Shown here piece by piece: positions 1-7,964 of a stretch of 64,000 nt of DNA. The DNA is from Paraburkholderia caribensis (GTDB lineage: Bacteria > Pseudomonadota > Gammaproteobacteria > Burkholderiales > Burkholderiaceae). The stretch spans positions 62,001 to 126,000 of the forward strand of contig NZ_CP026103.1 of assembly GCF_002902945.1 (NCBI RefSeq), given 5' to 3'. Under the pieces are notes generated by a model that did not search any database, was not told where the DNA came from, and worked only from the letters and a program-made list of their open reading frames with translations. A program made the position numbers and the translations under genes. Positions within the stretch are counted from its first letter, which is position 1; the number at the start of each line of letters is the position of its first letter.

Positions 1-61
1 TCGCGCCGCAGTAATCACACAGCGGCTGCGGCAGCGCCTTGACGGGTTTGCCTACGCGCAT
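1..61 (-). CDS. Partial CDS with Cys-rich N-terminus, possibly a zinc-finger protein
   Basis: An open minus-strand frame starts with ATG at 61 and runs off the left edge. The visible 20 residues end in Pro-Leu-Cys-Asp-Tyr-Cys-Gly-Ala, a CxxC knuckle. A PLCDYCGA-like opening is what I recall of small DUF3268-type zinc-finger proteins, but too little is visible to confirm this. The overlapping longer frame in this region lacks a recognisable protein and is treated as a shadow. Confidence 0.4.
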   Translation of the reverse strand, partial: MRVGKPVKALPQPLCDYCGA

Positions 62-176
62 CGCTGCGCCTCGGACGGTTTCACTGGCTTCATACAACGC
101 TCGACGGTTGGTGGCATTCGCAAAGATACCAAATGGCCGCTTTCCGCACGAGAGGCAACGCGTGCTTCGAGTGTCG

Positions 177-1061
177 CTATGGCGCGGGGACACCGCCAGG
201 CGCCGACGATGCCGGCGGCGGAAACGCCGTCGCCGGTGTGCCGAGGCGTCCTGGCGGCGACGGGTCTTGCCGCTTGCGCGGCGCCATCGTCCGAAGCAGC
301 ACGACATCGCGCTCCGGTTCGGGCATCGCGATGATCGCGTGCAAGGTCACGCGCGTCGTCCAGCACACGTCGGACGGTGTTGCGAGCGTCGGGTTGGACG
401 CATAGAACGCGAAGCGCTCGATATTCACCTGATCGCCGTGCAACTCGGCGATCAGTGTCCGCGTGAGTTGACGCTCCGCCGCCGCATACTGCTGCGGCGT
501 CGGCGCAGGCAAGGGCGCATTCGAAGCGTCGTTGATCAGCACCTTGAAAAGCAGGCTGAAATACTGATCGACGTCCGTATCCGGCATGTCGCGCAGCGAG
601 ACGCGGTTCATCACCGCGCGCATATCGTCGAGGCCGAAGCAGTTGACGGGAACCAGCTCGTCGAGGAATTTGGTCAACAGCTTCACGTACTGAAGACGAT
701 CCGAGGGCGTGAGGTGCGCAAGCCCGTTCGACATGAATTCCTCGCGCGTTCTGGAGTCGAGGAAGATCTGCCCGACGTGCCGTGCGCCGCCGCGAGCATC
801 CGACGCGATGACGGGGTCGTGCTGGATCTTCTCCACCCACGCGAGGATGATGCGCGCCTTGTTCGAAGCGGGATCGATGCCGTGGCTGCGCAACAGCTGA
901 TCGAGGTCGCGGTGTCCGGGTTCTGCGAGGCTCGCAGTCGCGGCCGAGCCTGGCGCGACAAGCGGCGGCGCGGAATCCGGGTCGTGACGGATCGCCGCGC
1001 TGACCAGCGTCGCGGCCGTCAACCCAGCGATGGGTGCGAGGAGAAAAGCTGACCGTCTCAT
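177..1061 (-). CDS. Hypothetical exported protein, 294 aa
   Basis: The frame is open further upstream, but I chose ATG 1061 because it begins Met-Arg-Arg followed by a hydrophobic stretch ending near residue 23 (Ala-rich), a good Sec signal or signal anchor. The first part of the mature protein is helical and charged. The C-terminal 40 residues are Pro/Ala-rich and probably disordered. No family or catalytic motif is recognised. It lies 285 bp downstream of the PQQ dehydrogenase/cytochrome pair on the same strand, so it could be cotranscribed, but the gap is large enough for its own promoter. Function unknown. Confidence 0.55.
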   Translation of the reverse strand: MRRSAFLLAPIAGLTAATLVSAAIRHDPDSAPPLVAPGSAATASLAEPGHRDLDQLLRSHGIDPASNKARIILAWVEKIQHDPVIASDARGGARHVGQIFLDSRTREEFMSNGLAHLTPSDRLQYVKLLTKFLDELVPVNCFGLDDMRAVMNRVSLRDMPDTDVDQYFSLLFKVLINDASNAPLPAPTPQQYAAAERQLTRTLIAELHGDQVNIERFAFYASNPTLATPSDVCWTTRVTLHAIIAMPEPERDVVLLRTMAPRKRQDPSPPGRLGTPATAFPPPASSAPGGVPAP

Positions 1062-1346
1062 CGGGATGACAGGGTTGCGAATCGATGGCGCCTGTCGTGA
1101 TGACGGAAAACGGGAAACGACTATTCTTGCTACGTGGCGCCGACTCAATATGATGTTAGGACATCCCTGCGTGCCCTGAGGCAAATCGTCGGCGTGTCTG
1201 CCGCCAACATGCGCATCGTCGAAGCAACAGACGCGATGTTAAGAAGCGGTTGCGTAATGCTCGTGGCGAGGCGCGGACGAGATGCGTGACGACGAAGATC
1301 GTCACGCCCCAAGCCCACGCGTTAGCATCAGGCAATCACCACAGCC

Positions 1347-2582
1347 TCACTTTCCGGCTCCGGCATTGAGCGGCGTCGCCAGCGCGCGCGCATTGTCGGC
1401 CGTCATTTTTGCACCGCTGGCCCGATAACCGTTCGAATAGAGCAGGAACGCCATGATGTCCGCGTAATCCTGATCCTTCATCTTGCCGGGCTTGTCAGCG
1501 GGCATGTTGGTCGACATGTAGGTGAACACGCCGCCAATCGTCAGATGCGAATTCGACGCCGGTGCGAACGCCGGCCCTTGCAGCGCGGGCGCTGTCACGC
1601 CCTGCAACTGCGCGCCGTGGCATTTCGCGCACGCCGCCGAATAGAGCATCTTGCCGTGTGTCGCTTGCGCCTGGTCGAACGCGGGTGTTGCGCCCGCCGC
1701 GTCGGCGGCGATCTTGACGAAGCGGCCCGCGCTGTCCGCATTCGCCGACGCCAGCAGCGCGCGTCGCGCGGACGCACGCGACGCAGACGGACCGTCGCGA
1801 AAGCGCGCCTCGTCGTCGAGCGCGGTGGCGTCGAGCGCGTGCGCGGGCATCGTCCAGTCGTGCGTCAAGCCGGCGAGCTGTCCATTGCCCGACATCCTGT
1901 CGAGCGCCGCATCGATCCGCTCGCGCAGCGCCGCCGTGCGCGGCCCGAATGCGAACACCAGTTGCCAGTCCGCATAGGGCGAGCGGGCGGCGGCGACCGT
2001 GAAGCGCCGTTGCGGATGCGCAAGCCGGTACGCGACGACAGCCGGATACCATACGATCGCGCGTTGGGCCTGTCCTTTCGCCACGGCTTCGACGGTCAAT
2101 GCCGACGTGTTCTCCAGATCGAGCGTGACGCTCGGCTGTTGCACGGCGATCAGTTGCGCGGGACTCGCATACGTCGCCGCGACCGTGTTCTTCGCCGCGC
2201 CTTGCGGATTGGCGTCGGGTGCTTCGATGCTGACATAGCCCGCGCGCAGGTAGCCGTGCGAGAACTGCAGCTTGCTGCTCGAAGCATCGGCCACATCCGA
2301 GCGAGGAAAGCCTGCGATCACGTCACAGCCGCGAGCAAGCGTCTTGTCGAGTTCGCGAAGCGAGACACCGTCGTCGTCGCCTTCGCCGATGCCGTGCCTG
2401 ACGAGGGTCGCCGCGATGCCAGCCTGCGCAAAGGCATTGCGCGCCACGGCTTCGTCCAGCGCCGCCGACGGACTGCCGGGAAACGTGCAAACCTTCACCG
2501 CCGCCATCGAGTGAATCGACGTGAGGGCGAGACAGGCAGCGAGCACGCTCGCTGCCGGAATACGATTGAGAGAACGGTTCAT
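1347..2582 (-). CDS. Periplasmic binding domain fused to c-type cytochrome (XoxJ-like plus XoxG-like)
   Basis: A 411-residue exported protein. A signal peptide (about residues 1-28) precedes a family-3 type solute-binding domain (about 29-245) resembling the quinoprotein-associated binding proteins MoxJ/XoxJ. After a linker comes a cytochrome c domain with the heme motif Cys-Ala-Lys-Cys-His at 318-322 and a later Met-rich segment able to supply the sixth ligand. ATG 2582 was chosen because the preceding 47 codons lack signal-peptide character. It starts 20 bp after the stop of the PQQ dehydrogenase. By analogy with the methanol oxidation system, it should dock to the dehydrogenase and take its electrons. 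In known systems these two functions are normally encoded by separate genes. Confidence 0.8.
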   Translation of the reverse strand: MNRSLNRIPAASVLAACLALTSIHSMAAVKVCTFPGSPSAALDEAVARNAFAQAGIAATLVRHGIGEGDDDGVSLRELDKTLARGCDVIAGFPRSDVADASSSKLQFSHGYLRAGYVSIEAPDANPQGAAKNTVAATYASPAQLIAVQQPSVTLDLENTSALTVEAVAKGQAQRAIVWYPAVVAYRLAHPQRRFTVAAARSPYADWQLVFAFGPRTAALRERIDAALDRMSGNGQLAGLTHDWTMPAHALDATALDDEARFRDGPSASRASARRALLASANADSAGRFVKIAADAAGATPAFDQAQATHGKMLYSAACAKCHGAQLQGVTAPALQGPAFAPASNSHLTIGGVFTYMSTNMPADKPGKMKDQDYADIMAFLLYSNGYRASGAKMTADNARALATPLNAGAGK

Positions 2583-2601
2583 GTCTGGACTTCCGGAAAG
2601 A

Positions 2602-4326
2602 TCACGAGTGGTTGAGCGCGAACACGTACAGCGTTCCGCCGCGCGGCACCTTGTCGGCGGCCTTGGCCATCGGGCCGCCCCAGATCGGATTGGCGCCGCC
2701 GTAGCCCGCCAGCACCGCGACATACTCCTTGCCGTCGATCTCGAACACGGACGGCTGCGCGATGATGCCGCTCGCGAGCTTCGGGCTTTGCCACAGCACT
2801 TTGCCGTTCGTGACGTCGAACGCGTAGAGGTGTCCGTCTAGCGAGCCGCTGAACGCGAGGCCGCTTGCCGTGGTGGCCACGCCGCCGTTCCAGGGCAGCT
2901 TGCTCCAGTGGCTCCAGAGCTTCTTGCCCGTATTCACGTCGATGGCCTGCAACTCGCCGTATCCCTTGCTGCCAGGCTCGGGCTTGATCTCGAAGCCTTC
3001 GCCGAGGTACGGCAAGCCCTCCATGTACGTCACCGACTTGCCGGACAGCGACATGCACGCATGCAGCGCCGGAATGATCGCGATGTGCTTGTCGGCGTCG
3101 TAGGAAACCGACCACCAGTTCTTGCCGCCGAGGAAGCTCGGGCAGGTTTCGATCGTCGTGCCCGCTTTCGGATACTTCGACTCGTCCTGCACAGGTTTGC
3201 CGTCGGCGGTGTAGCCGGTGACCGAGGTCGCCTTCACGAACGGGCGCGCGTAGATCAGCTTGCCGTTGCTGCGGTCTATCGCATGGAAGAAGCCGTTGCG
3301 GTCGGCATGGATGATCGCGTCATAGTCCTTGCCTTCGTATTTGATGTCGGCGAGCACGGGGGTGTTGACGCCGTCGTAGTCCCACGTGTCATGACGCGTG
3401 TACTGGTAATGCCATTTGAGGTTCCCCGTTTTCGGATCGAGCGCGAGCAGCGAGTCCGAATAGAGGTTGTCGCCCGGGCGAAGATCCGCGAGCCACGGCC
3501 CCGGATTGCCGACGCCCCAATAGAGCGTCTTGCTGGCGGGATCGAACGTGCCCGTCAGCCACGCGGGCGCGCCGCCATGCTCCTGTGTGCCGTCTGGCCA
3601 CGTGTTGCCGCCCGGCTCCTTCGCGCCGGGCACGGTGTAGCGCTTCCATTGCACGTTGCCGTTGCCGGGATCGAGCGCCGCAATGAACCCGCGCGCGCCA
3701 TACTCGCCGCCCGAACTCCCCACCACGACCGAGCCGTCGAGCGCCAGCGGCGCGAGCGAGAATGCATAGCCGGTGGCCGGCTCGAACATCTGCTTCTTCC
3801 AGACCAGCGCGCCGCTTTGCGCATCGAGCGCGACTACTTCGCCGTTGAGCATCGCGACGTACACGTTCTTGCCGTACAGCGCGACGCCCCGGTTCACGAC
3901 ATCGCAACACGCGTTCTTGAACGCTTCCGCGCCGAGCTTCGGTTCGTACTTCCACAACTGCTTGCCGGTGGCGGCATCGAATGCGTAGACGTTGTCCTTG
4001 GGCGTCGTCACGAACAGGTAGCGGCCGTTGATGATGGGCGTCGCTTCGAAGCCTTGCTGAAGCTCCGCAGGAAACTTGTAGGCCCACGTCTGCTTCAGGT
4101 TCTTCACGTTCGACGTGTCGATCTGCTTGAGCGGCGAATGCGCCTGGCCGTTATAGGTGCGGTAGTACGTGAGCCAGCCGGGATCGCTTTGCGCCGACGT
4201 GAGCCGCTCGTAGGTCACGGCGGGATAGTCGTCCGCGGCTGCTGTTGCGGGCCTCATACTGATTGCCGCCACGATGCCCGTGACGAGCATCGCGAGCCGT
4301 GTGGCCGAAGCCGTACTTGTCTTCAT
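2602..4326 (-). CDS. PQQ-dependent alcohol dehydrogenase, lanthanide-type active site
   Basis: A 574-residue periplasmic quinoprotein of the methanol/ethanol dehydrogenase family, an eight-bladed propeller with repeated GxxLW/W motifs. It has a signal peptide ending near residue 30. The adjacent Cys140-Cys141 form the vicinal disulfide over PQQ. Glu208, Asn274 and Asp316 match the metal and catalytic positions of the family. Asp318, in Trp-Asp-Tyr-Asp-Gly, is the extra carboxylate that marks lanthanide-dependent XoxF/PedH enzymes; calcium enzymes carry Ala or Ser there. It would oxidise short alcohols or aldehydes and pass electrons to the cytochrome fusion encoded 20 bp downstream. A sigma-54 promoter match lies 97-111 bp upstream of the start. 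The exact substrate is not predictable. Confidence 0.9.
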   Translation of the reverse strand: MKTSTASATRLAMLVTGIVAAISMRPATAAADDYPAVTYERLTSAQSDPGWLTYYRTYNGQAHSPLKQIDTSNVKNLKQTWAYKFPAELQQGFEATPIINGRYLFVTTPKDNVYAFDAATGKQLWKYEPKLGAEAFKNACCDVVNRGVALYGKNVYVAMLNGEVVALDAQSGALVWKKQMFEPATGYAFSLAPLALDGSVVVGSSGGEYGARGFIAALDPGNGNVQWKRYTVPGAKEPGGNTWPDGTQEHGGAPAWLTGTFDPASKTLYWGVGNPGPWLADLRPGDNLYSDSLLALDPKTGNLKWHYQYTRHDTWDYDGVNTPVLADIKYEGKDYDAIIHADRNGFFHAIDRSNGKLIYARPFVKATSVTGYTADGKPVQDESKYPKAGTTIETCPSFLGGKNWWSVSYDADKHIAIIPALHACMSLSGKSVTYMEGLPYLGEGFEIKPEPGSKGYGELQAIDVNTGKKLWSHWSKLPWNGGVATTASGLAFSGSLDGHLYAFDVTNGKVLWQSPKLASGIIAQPSVFEIDGKEYVAVLAGYGGANPIWGGPMAKAADKVPRGGTLYVFALNHS

Positions 4327-4714
4327 CGTTGTCTCCTATCCAACATCGTTGTGGGTGAGTTATCGTGCGACGCCTGTCAGCAAAGCATTGTTGGCTTGCG
4401 TGGCGGCTGCGAGGTCGTAAAGGCAAGTCGCATGCCATTGGTTGGCTATCCTTGAGAATTGGCGCGTGGTGTATCGATACGCGTGCGCGTCTGGTTATCG
4501 CGCATGGGGAAGTGGCGCGCGGTGTGTTGCATCGTGGAGCAGCGGACAGTTCACCTGTTGCCGTATGTGACAGCACACGTGCGCCGTATGCCCGCTGTTC
4601 GCGACGAATGCCGCGTGCCTGATGGCATGCTTCTCGCACACTGCATGTGCGACGATGAGCGGAGTTGAGGTATCGGGCCGCTGCGTCGTATCGTCAAACA
4701 GCGGGTGCCATGTC
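4327..4714. other. Long promoter region of the PQQ dehydrogenase, no convincing gene
   Basis: No open frame here has protein-like composition. The stretch holds a sigma-54 promoter match at 4423-4437 (minus strand) and, further upstream, two TGTTGC half-sites at 4525-4531 and 4556-4561. They lie about 115-150 bp before the predicted start of transcription, a normal distance for enhancer binding. Confidence 0.5.
4423..4437 (-). promoter_or_regulatory. Predicted sigma-54 promoter of the PQQ dehydrogenase
   Basis: On the minus strand the sequence reads TGGCAT-GCGAC-TTGC, against the consensus TGGCAC-N5-TTGC. The GG and GC dinucleotides are separated by exactly 10 bases as sigma-54 requires. Transcription would begin near 4411, leaving an 85-base leader. 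The AcoR-type activator encoded at 5788-7785 is the natural candidate to drive it. Confidence 0.6.
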
Positions 4715-4966
4715 ATGAACAGTTTGCGGGCGATGGTCGAGCGATGGCTTGCGCACATGCCGCCGTCCACAGTCAGCTTTGCCAGATTCGGATGCGACAG
4801 CAGCGGGCGGCGCTGTCATGTGCGTGTCTACGTGCATCGTCCTGAAGGCGATGTCGCGATTCATTTCTTTCGACATCGCGACGGCATGTGGCGTGTGTTT
4901 CCGCCTGCTAGCGCGCCGGTTGTGATGGGGTATCCGCGGATGTCCCGTTCCACGCCGACGACGTAA
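4715..4966 (+). CDS. Doubtful small hypothetical protein, 83 aa
   Basis: A plus-strand frame whose middle part (Phe-Ala-Arg-Phe-Gly-Cys to Val-Phe-Pro-Pro) has plausible alternating beta-like composition. No clear ribosome binding site is seen. The frame is open upstream to 4622, and ATG 4715 is an arbitrary choice. Its end overlaps the convergent small membrane protein gene by 59 bp. It may be non-coding. Confidence 0.25.
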   Translation: MNSLRAMVERWLAHMPPSTVSFARFGCDSSGRRCHVRVYVHRPEGDVAIHFFRHRDGMWRVFPPASAPVVMGYPRMSRSTPTT

Positions 4967-5099
4967 AGCGATAGTTGTCGGCGGCAAGCCGCCATTCCGT
5001 GTGCGACTTGTGCAGGATCAGTATCCAGATGACGGCCGACAGCAACGCCAGCACGCCGAGCGAACCACCGACGATCAGAAACATCATCAGATCGGACAT
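4908..5099 (-). CDS. Small single-pass membrane protein, 63 aa
   Basis: Residues 4-28 form one strongly hydrophobic helix (Leu-Met-Met-Phe-Leu-Ile-Val to Trp-Ile-Leu-Ile-Leu), followed by a short polar tail rich in Ser, Thr and Pro. It starts 39 bp after the stop of pqqD and is probably cotranscribed with pqqA-pqqD. No family is recognised. Its position suggests a role with the quinoprotein system, for example holding a component at the membrane, but that is only context. Confidence 0.55.
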   Translation of the reverse strand: MSDLMMFLIVGGSLGVLALLSAVIWILILHKSHTEWRLAADNYRFTSSAWNGTSADTPSQPAR

Positions 5100-5138
5100 G
5101 ACGCTGCCCTCGGGTTCATCCGTGGTTGCGCGCGCATG

Positions 5139-5420
5139 TCAATCGAGCCAGCCGCGTTGCCGCGCATGATCGATGAACTGATACACGTCCGTCGCCAGAC
5201 CGGAGGCATTGAAGAGCGCTTCGAGCTCGCCGATGATGCCATCGAGATCGCGCGTACCGTCGCAGCGCGAGAGAATTTCGCCCGCACTCGGATTGAGTTT
5301 CACGAGGCCTTCGGGATACAGCAGGACATATGCGTCCTGGACCGGCTCCCATTGCAGTCGGAAAACTTCACGGAGCCTTGGGCGCTCGCTCGCACCGGTG
5401 TTCGCAGGCATCGGCATCAT
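5139..5420 (-). CDS. pqqD: PqqD, PQQ biosynthesis chaperone
   Basis: A 93-residue winged-helix RiPP recognition element. After a short variable N-terminus it shows the family pattern RPRL, then LQWEPVQDAYVLLYPEG and LN-SAGEIL, with the closing Phe-Ile-Asp ... Gly-Trp-Leu. PqqD binds the precursor peptide PqqA and presents it to the radical SAM enzyme PqqE. It lies 111 bp downstream of pqqA on the same strand. The genes that normally sit between and after these two (pqqB, pqqC, pqqE) are absent here, so the remaining PQQ enzymes must be encoded elsewhere. Confidence 0.88.
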   Translation of the reverse strand: MMPMPANTGASERPRLREVFRLQWEPVQDAYVLLYPEGLVKLNPSAGEILSRCDGTRDLDGIIGELEALFNASGLATDVYQFIDHARQRGWLD

Positions 5421-5504
5421 GGCGTCGGGTCTTGATCAATGGCGTCGGGCGCCGGTCACAAAGCAGGCTGAAGCGTTCGCGAAGGCAGGCGAAGCGCCGC
5501 ACGC

Positions 5505-5522
5505 GATGCGCGGCGGCGCATC
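5505..5522 (-). promoter_or_regulatory. Stem-loop between pqqA and pqqD
   Basis: A perfect 7-bp stem with a 4-base loop (GATGCGC-N4-GCGCATC) lies just after the pqqA stop. It has no U-run, so it is not a normal terminator. It may stabilise the short pqqA transcript or reduce read-through, as the precursor is typically needed in excess over the enzymes. Confidence 0.4.
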
Positions 5523-5531
5523 GGCGCGACG

Positions 5532-5606
5532 TCAGCGGTTGGCGATATACATCGTGATCTCAAAGCCGAAACGCAGATCCGTGTAGGCGGGCGTAGTCCA
5601 TTGCAT
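5532..5606 (-). CDS. pqqA: PqqA, PQQ precursor peptide
   Basis: A 24-residue peptide beginning Met-Gln-Trp-Thr. Glu16 and Tyr20 are in the invariant E-x-x-x-Y arrangement that is cross-linked to make PQQ, and the C-terminus is Tyr-Ile-Ala-Asn-Arg. The length and motif are diagnostic. The ribosome binding site CAGGAGAC lies just before the ATG. It is the first gene after a sigma-54 promoter match at 5668-5683. Confidence 0.9.
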   Translation of the reverse strand: MQWTTPAYTDLRFGFEITMYIANR

Positions 5607-5667
5607 GGCTGTCTCCTGGATGGGTTTGACGAAGAACCGTGGTTGAGCCGCGGTCGGGGCTGTTGAA

Positions 5668-5683
5668 CGCAAGCTCCATGCCG
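5668..5683 (-). promoter_or_regulatory. Predicted sigma-54 promoter of pqqA
   Basis: On the minus strand, CGGCAT-GGAGC-TTGC gives GG and GC separated by exactly 10 bases, in good agreement with TGGCAC-N5-TTGC. The predicted start of transcription is near 5657, about 50 bases before pqqA. It is very similar to the match before the PQQ dehydrogenase. Confidence 0.6.
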
Positions 5684-5747
5684 AAGGGCATTCGCGCGAT
5701 GTGCGAGAAATTCTCAGTGAACACGCTGTCCATATTCGGAGCACAGG

Positions 5748-5774
5748 TGTTGCAAAAATCAACAGCCTGCAACA
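5748..5774. promoter_or_regulatory. Inverted repeat, likely enhancer site of the sigma-54 activator
   Basis: TGTTGCA and TGCAACA form perfect 7-bp arms separated by 13 bases. The site lies about 90-117 bp upstream of the predicted pqqA transcription start and directly after the stop of the activator gene. Both the symmetry and the distance are as expected for a bacterial enhancer-binding protein dimer. Confidence 0.55.
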
Positions 5775-5787
5775 GCGGACGACCGTG

Positions 5788-7785
5788 CTAGTTTTCGCTC
5801 GCGCCGCTGTTTGGCGGATCGGCGGCGCACAGGGACGGCATCTTGCGATACACCGTGTTGCGCGAAATGCCGAGCGCGCGCGCCGCCGCTGAGACGTTGC
5901 CGTTATGCCGCGCGACAGCCGCGGCTATCGCGCAGGCCTGCACGTCCTGCATGCGGGCGTCGTGCAGCGGCAACGGATAGTCTGCCGCACGCGCCGCCAG
6001 TGCCGAACTGCCGCGCAGATCGTCGAAGAAATCGTCGGGCAGATGTTCGCGGCGGATTTGCCCGTCGTCCTCGACCATCGCGGCTGCCGTGCGCAGCAGA
6101 TTGCCGAGTTGGCGGAAATTGCCCGGCCATGCGCATTTCTCGAACAGCGTCTTCACGTCGTCCGCGACGCTGAGCGGCGCGCCTGCGATTTCATCGGACG
6201 GCACCGATTGCAGCATCCGCTCGATGACGATGGCGAGATCGGTGCGTTCGCGCAATGGCGGCAGTCTGACGACGAGACCGTTCAAACGGTAGTACAGGTC
6301 CTCGCGGAACCGGTTCTGCACGATCATTTCGCGCAGATTGCGGTGCGTCGCGCAGATGATCGCGATGTCGACGGGAATCGACTTGCTGGAGCCGAGCGGA
6401 TCGACGACGCGTTCCTGCAGCACGCGCAGCAAACGCACTTGCAACGGATACGGCATGTCGCCGATCTCGTCGAGAAACAGCGTGCCGCCGTTGGCCTGCA
6501 GCAGCTTGCCGACCGCGCCTTTGCGCCGCGCGCCCGTGAATGCGCCGTCCTCGTAGCCGAACAGCTCCGACTCGATCAGGTTTTCGGGTATCGATGCGCA
6601 ATTGACGGCGACGAACGGGCCCGCGCGGCGCGGTGAATCGTTATGGATGGCCTGGGCGAGCAGTTCCTTGCCGGTGCCCGTTTCGCCCGTGATCAGGATG
6701 GGAATGTCCTTGCCCAGCACCTTGCGCACCTTCGCGACGACGGCGCGAACCTGCGGATCGCCCGTGTCGAGCGAGTCGAGCCGCGACGGCGCGTTGGCGG
6801 GCGAGGCGGCTTTGGTCTGCGGCGCGCGCGCAGCGGCGGGCCGCGCGCTGGCGGCAGCGTCGGCGGGCCATGTGGTCTCGCTGCCGAGCGTCGGGCGGCG
6901 AAACTCGACGTTCGCGCACACAACCGTGCCATTGTTCAGATCGAGCGTGATGTGATGACCGTGGCTCGCGCGCAGGCGGTCGATCAACTCCGGCGTGGTG
7001 AGCCCGAACAGCGACGACAGCGTGTGCGCGCGCATCGCCGCGAGCGGCAGCCCGACCTGGAACTGCGCGCTGCGATTCGCGGACAGAAAGCGCCCGTCGC
7101 ACGTGAAGGCCATGATGCCTTCCATCAGCGTGCCGAGAAACTCGGGGCGGCCATGAAACGCGATTTGCAGCGTGTTGCGGAAGGTGTTCGCGAACAGATG
7201 GTTTTCGATCATCTGCACAGACATCTTCGCGAGTGCCATGGTGTGCTGATGGTAGCTGCGATGGTCGCCCGTCACGTCGAGCACGCCGACCAGATCGCCG
7301 TACGGATCGAGGATCGGCACGCTGGAACAGGTCAGGAAGCGGTTAGCGGCGAGATAGTGCTGATCGCCGTGCACGACGGTGGCCGTGCGCTCGGCGATGG
7401 CCGTGCCGATCGCATTCGTGCCTTGCCGTTCCTCGGCCCAGTTGGCGCCCGCCTTGAGCGCGACCTTCTCGGCGCGCTGCAGAAAATCGTCGTCGCCGAT
7501 CGAATGCAGAATCAGCCCTTGCGCATCAGTGAGCACGATCATGCTTTGCGTGTTCGCGATCTGCTCGCGCAGCGTTTCCATCACTGGCGTGGCGTGTGCG
7601 CACAGCACGAGATTCTGTTCGAGCTTCATGCGCAATTCGCCGTGCGTCAGCACGTCGTAGTCGGGACGCATCGCCGCATTCAGCCCGAACGTTTCCGACC
7701 GCTCGTGCGCTTTCTGGATCGACGGGGTGAGCCAGCCGCTTTCCCGGCTGGTCAGCGATCCGGTGGTCTTCGCATCGTCGCGCAT
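5788..7785 (-). CDS. Sigma-54-dependent activator, AcoR type
   Basis: A 665-residue enhancer-binding protein. A GAF-like sensory region covers about residues 60-200. The AAA+ domain has Walker A GETGTGKE at 367-374, the sigma-54 contact loop GAFTGA at 414-419 and Walker B GGTLFLDE at 433-440. A Fis-type helix-turn-helix (Ala-Arg-Ala-Leu-Gly-Ile-Ser-Arg-Asn-Thr-Val) lies near the C-terminus. Such proteins hydrolyse ATP to open sigma-54 promoters in response to a signal, in AcoR homologues acetoin or small alcohols. It lies directly upstream of pqqA, and two sigma-54 promoter matches are in the module, so it most likely senses the alcohol or aldehyde and switches on the dehydrogenase. Confidence 0.9.
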   Translation of the reverse strand: MRDDAKTTGSLTSRESGWLTPSIQKAHERSETFGLNAAMRPDYDVLTHGELRMKLEQNLVLCAHATPVMETLREQIANTQSMIVLTDAQGLILHSIGDDDFLQRAEKVALKAGANWAEERQGTNAIGTAIAERTATVVHGDQHYLAANRFLTCSSVPILDPYGDLVGVLDVTGDHRSYHQHTMALAKMSVQMIENHLFANTFRNTLQIAFHGRPEFLGTLMEGIMAFTCDGRFLSANRSAQFQVGLPLAAMRAHTLSSLFGLTTPELIDRLRASHGHHITLDLNNGTVVCANVEFRRPTLGSETTWPADAAASARPAAARAPQTKAASPANAPSRLDSLDTGDPQVRAVVAKVRKVLGKDIPILITGETGTGKELLAQAIHNDSPRRAGPFVAVNCASIPENLIESELFGYEDGAFTGARRKGAVGKLLQANGGTLFLDEIGDMPYPLQVRLLRVLQERVVDPLGSSKSIPVDIAIICATHRNLREMIVQNRFREDLYYRLNGLVVRLPPLRERTDLAIVIERMLQSVPSDEIAGAPLSVADDVKTLFEKCAWPGNFRQLGNLLRTAAAMVEDDGQIRREHLPDDFFDDLRGSSALAARAADYPLPLHDARMQDVQACAIAAAVARHNGNVSAAARALGISRNTVYRKMPSLCAADPPNSGASEN

Positions 7786-7964
7786 TGTCTCCTCCTGTAT
7801 CGTGCCTGTCGTCGTGCGGGCATCGCGGGAGTGAAAAGCAAGACGCGCGCCATTATTGACGCTGTTAGCCGGACGAAAGGATCGGTTGCTGGCGAGGCGG
7901 TCGGCGGGAATCGGGCATGCGAAGATTCATCCTTCAGAACACGCGTTCAGCGCCGGGAACGCAC

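Noticed and set aside
2908..4455. A 515-codon plus-strand frame opposite the PQQ dehydrogenase.
   Set aside because: Shadow frame. The minus strand has all quinoprotein active-site residues.
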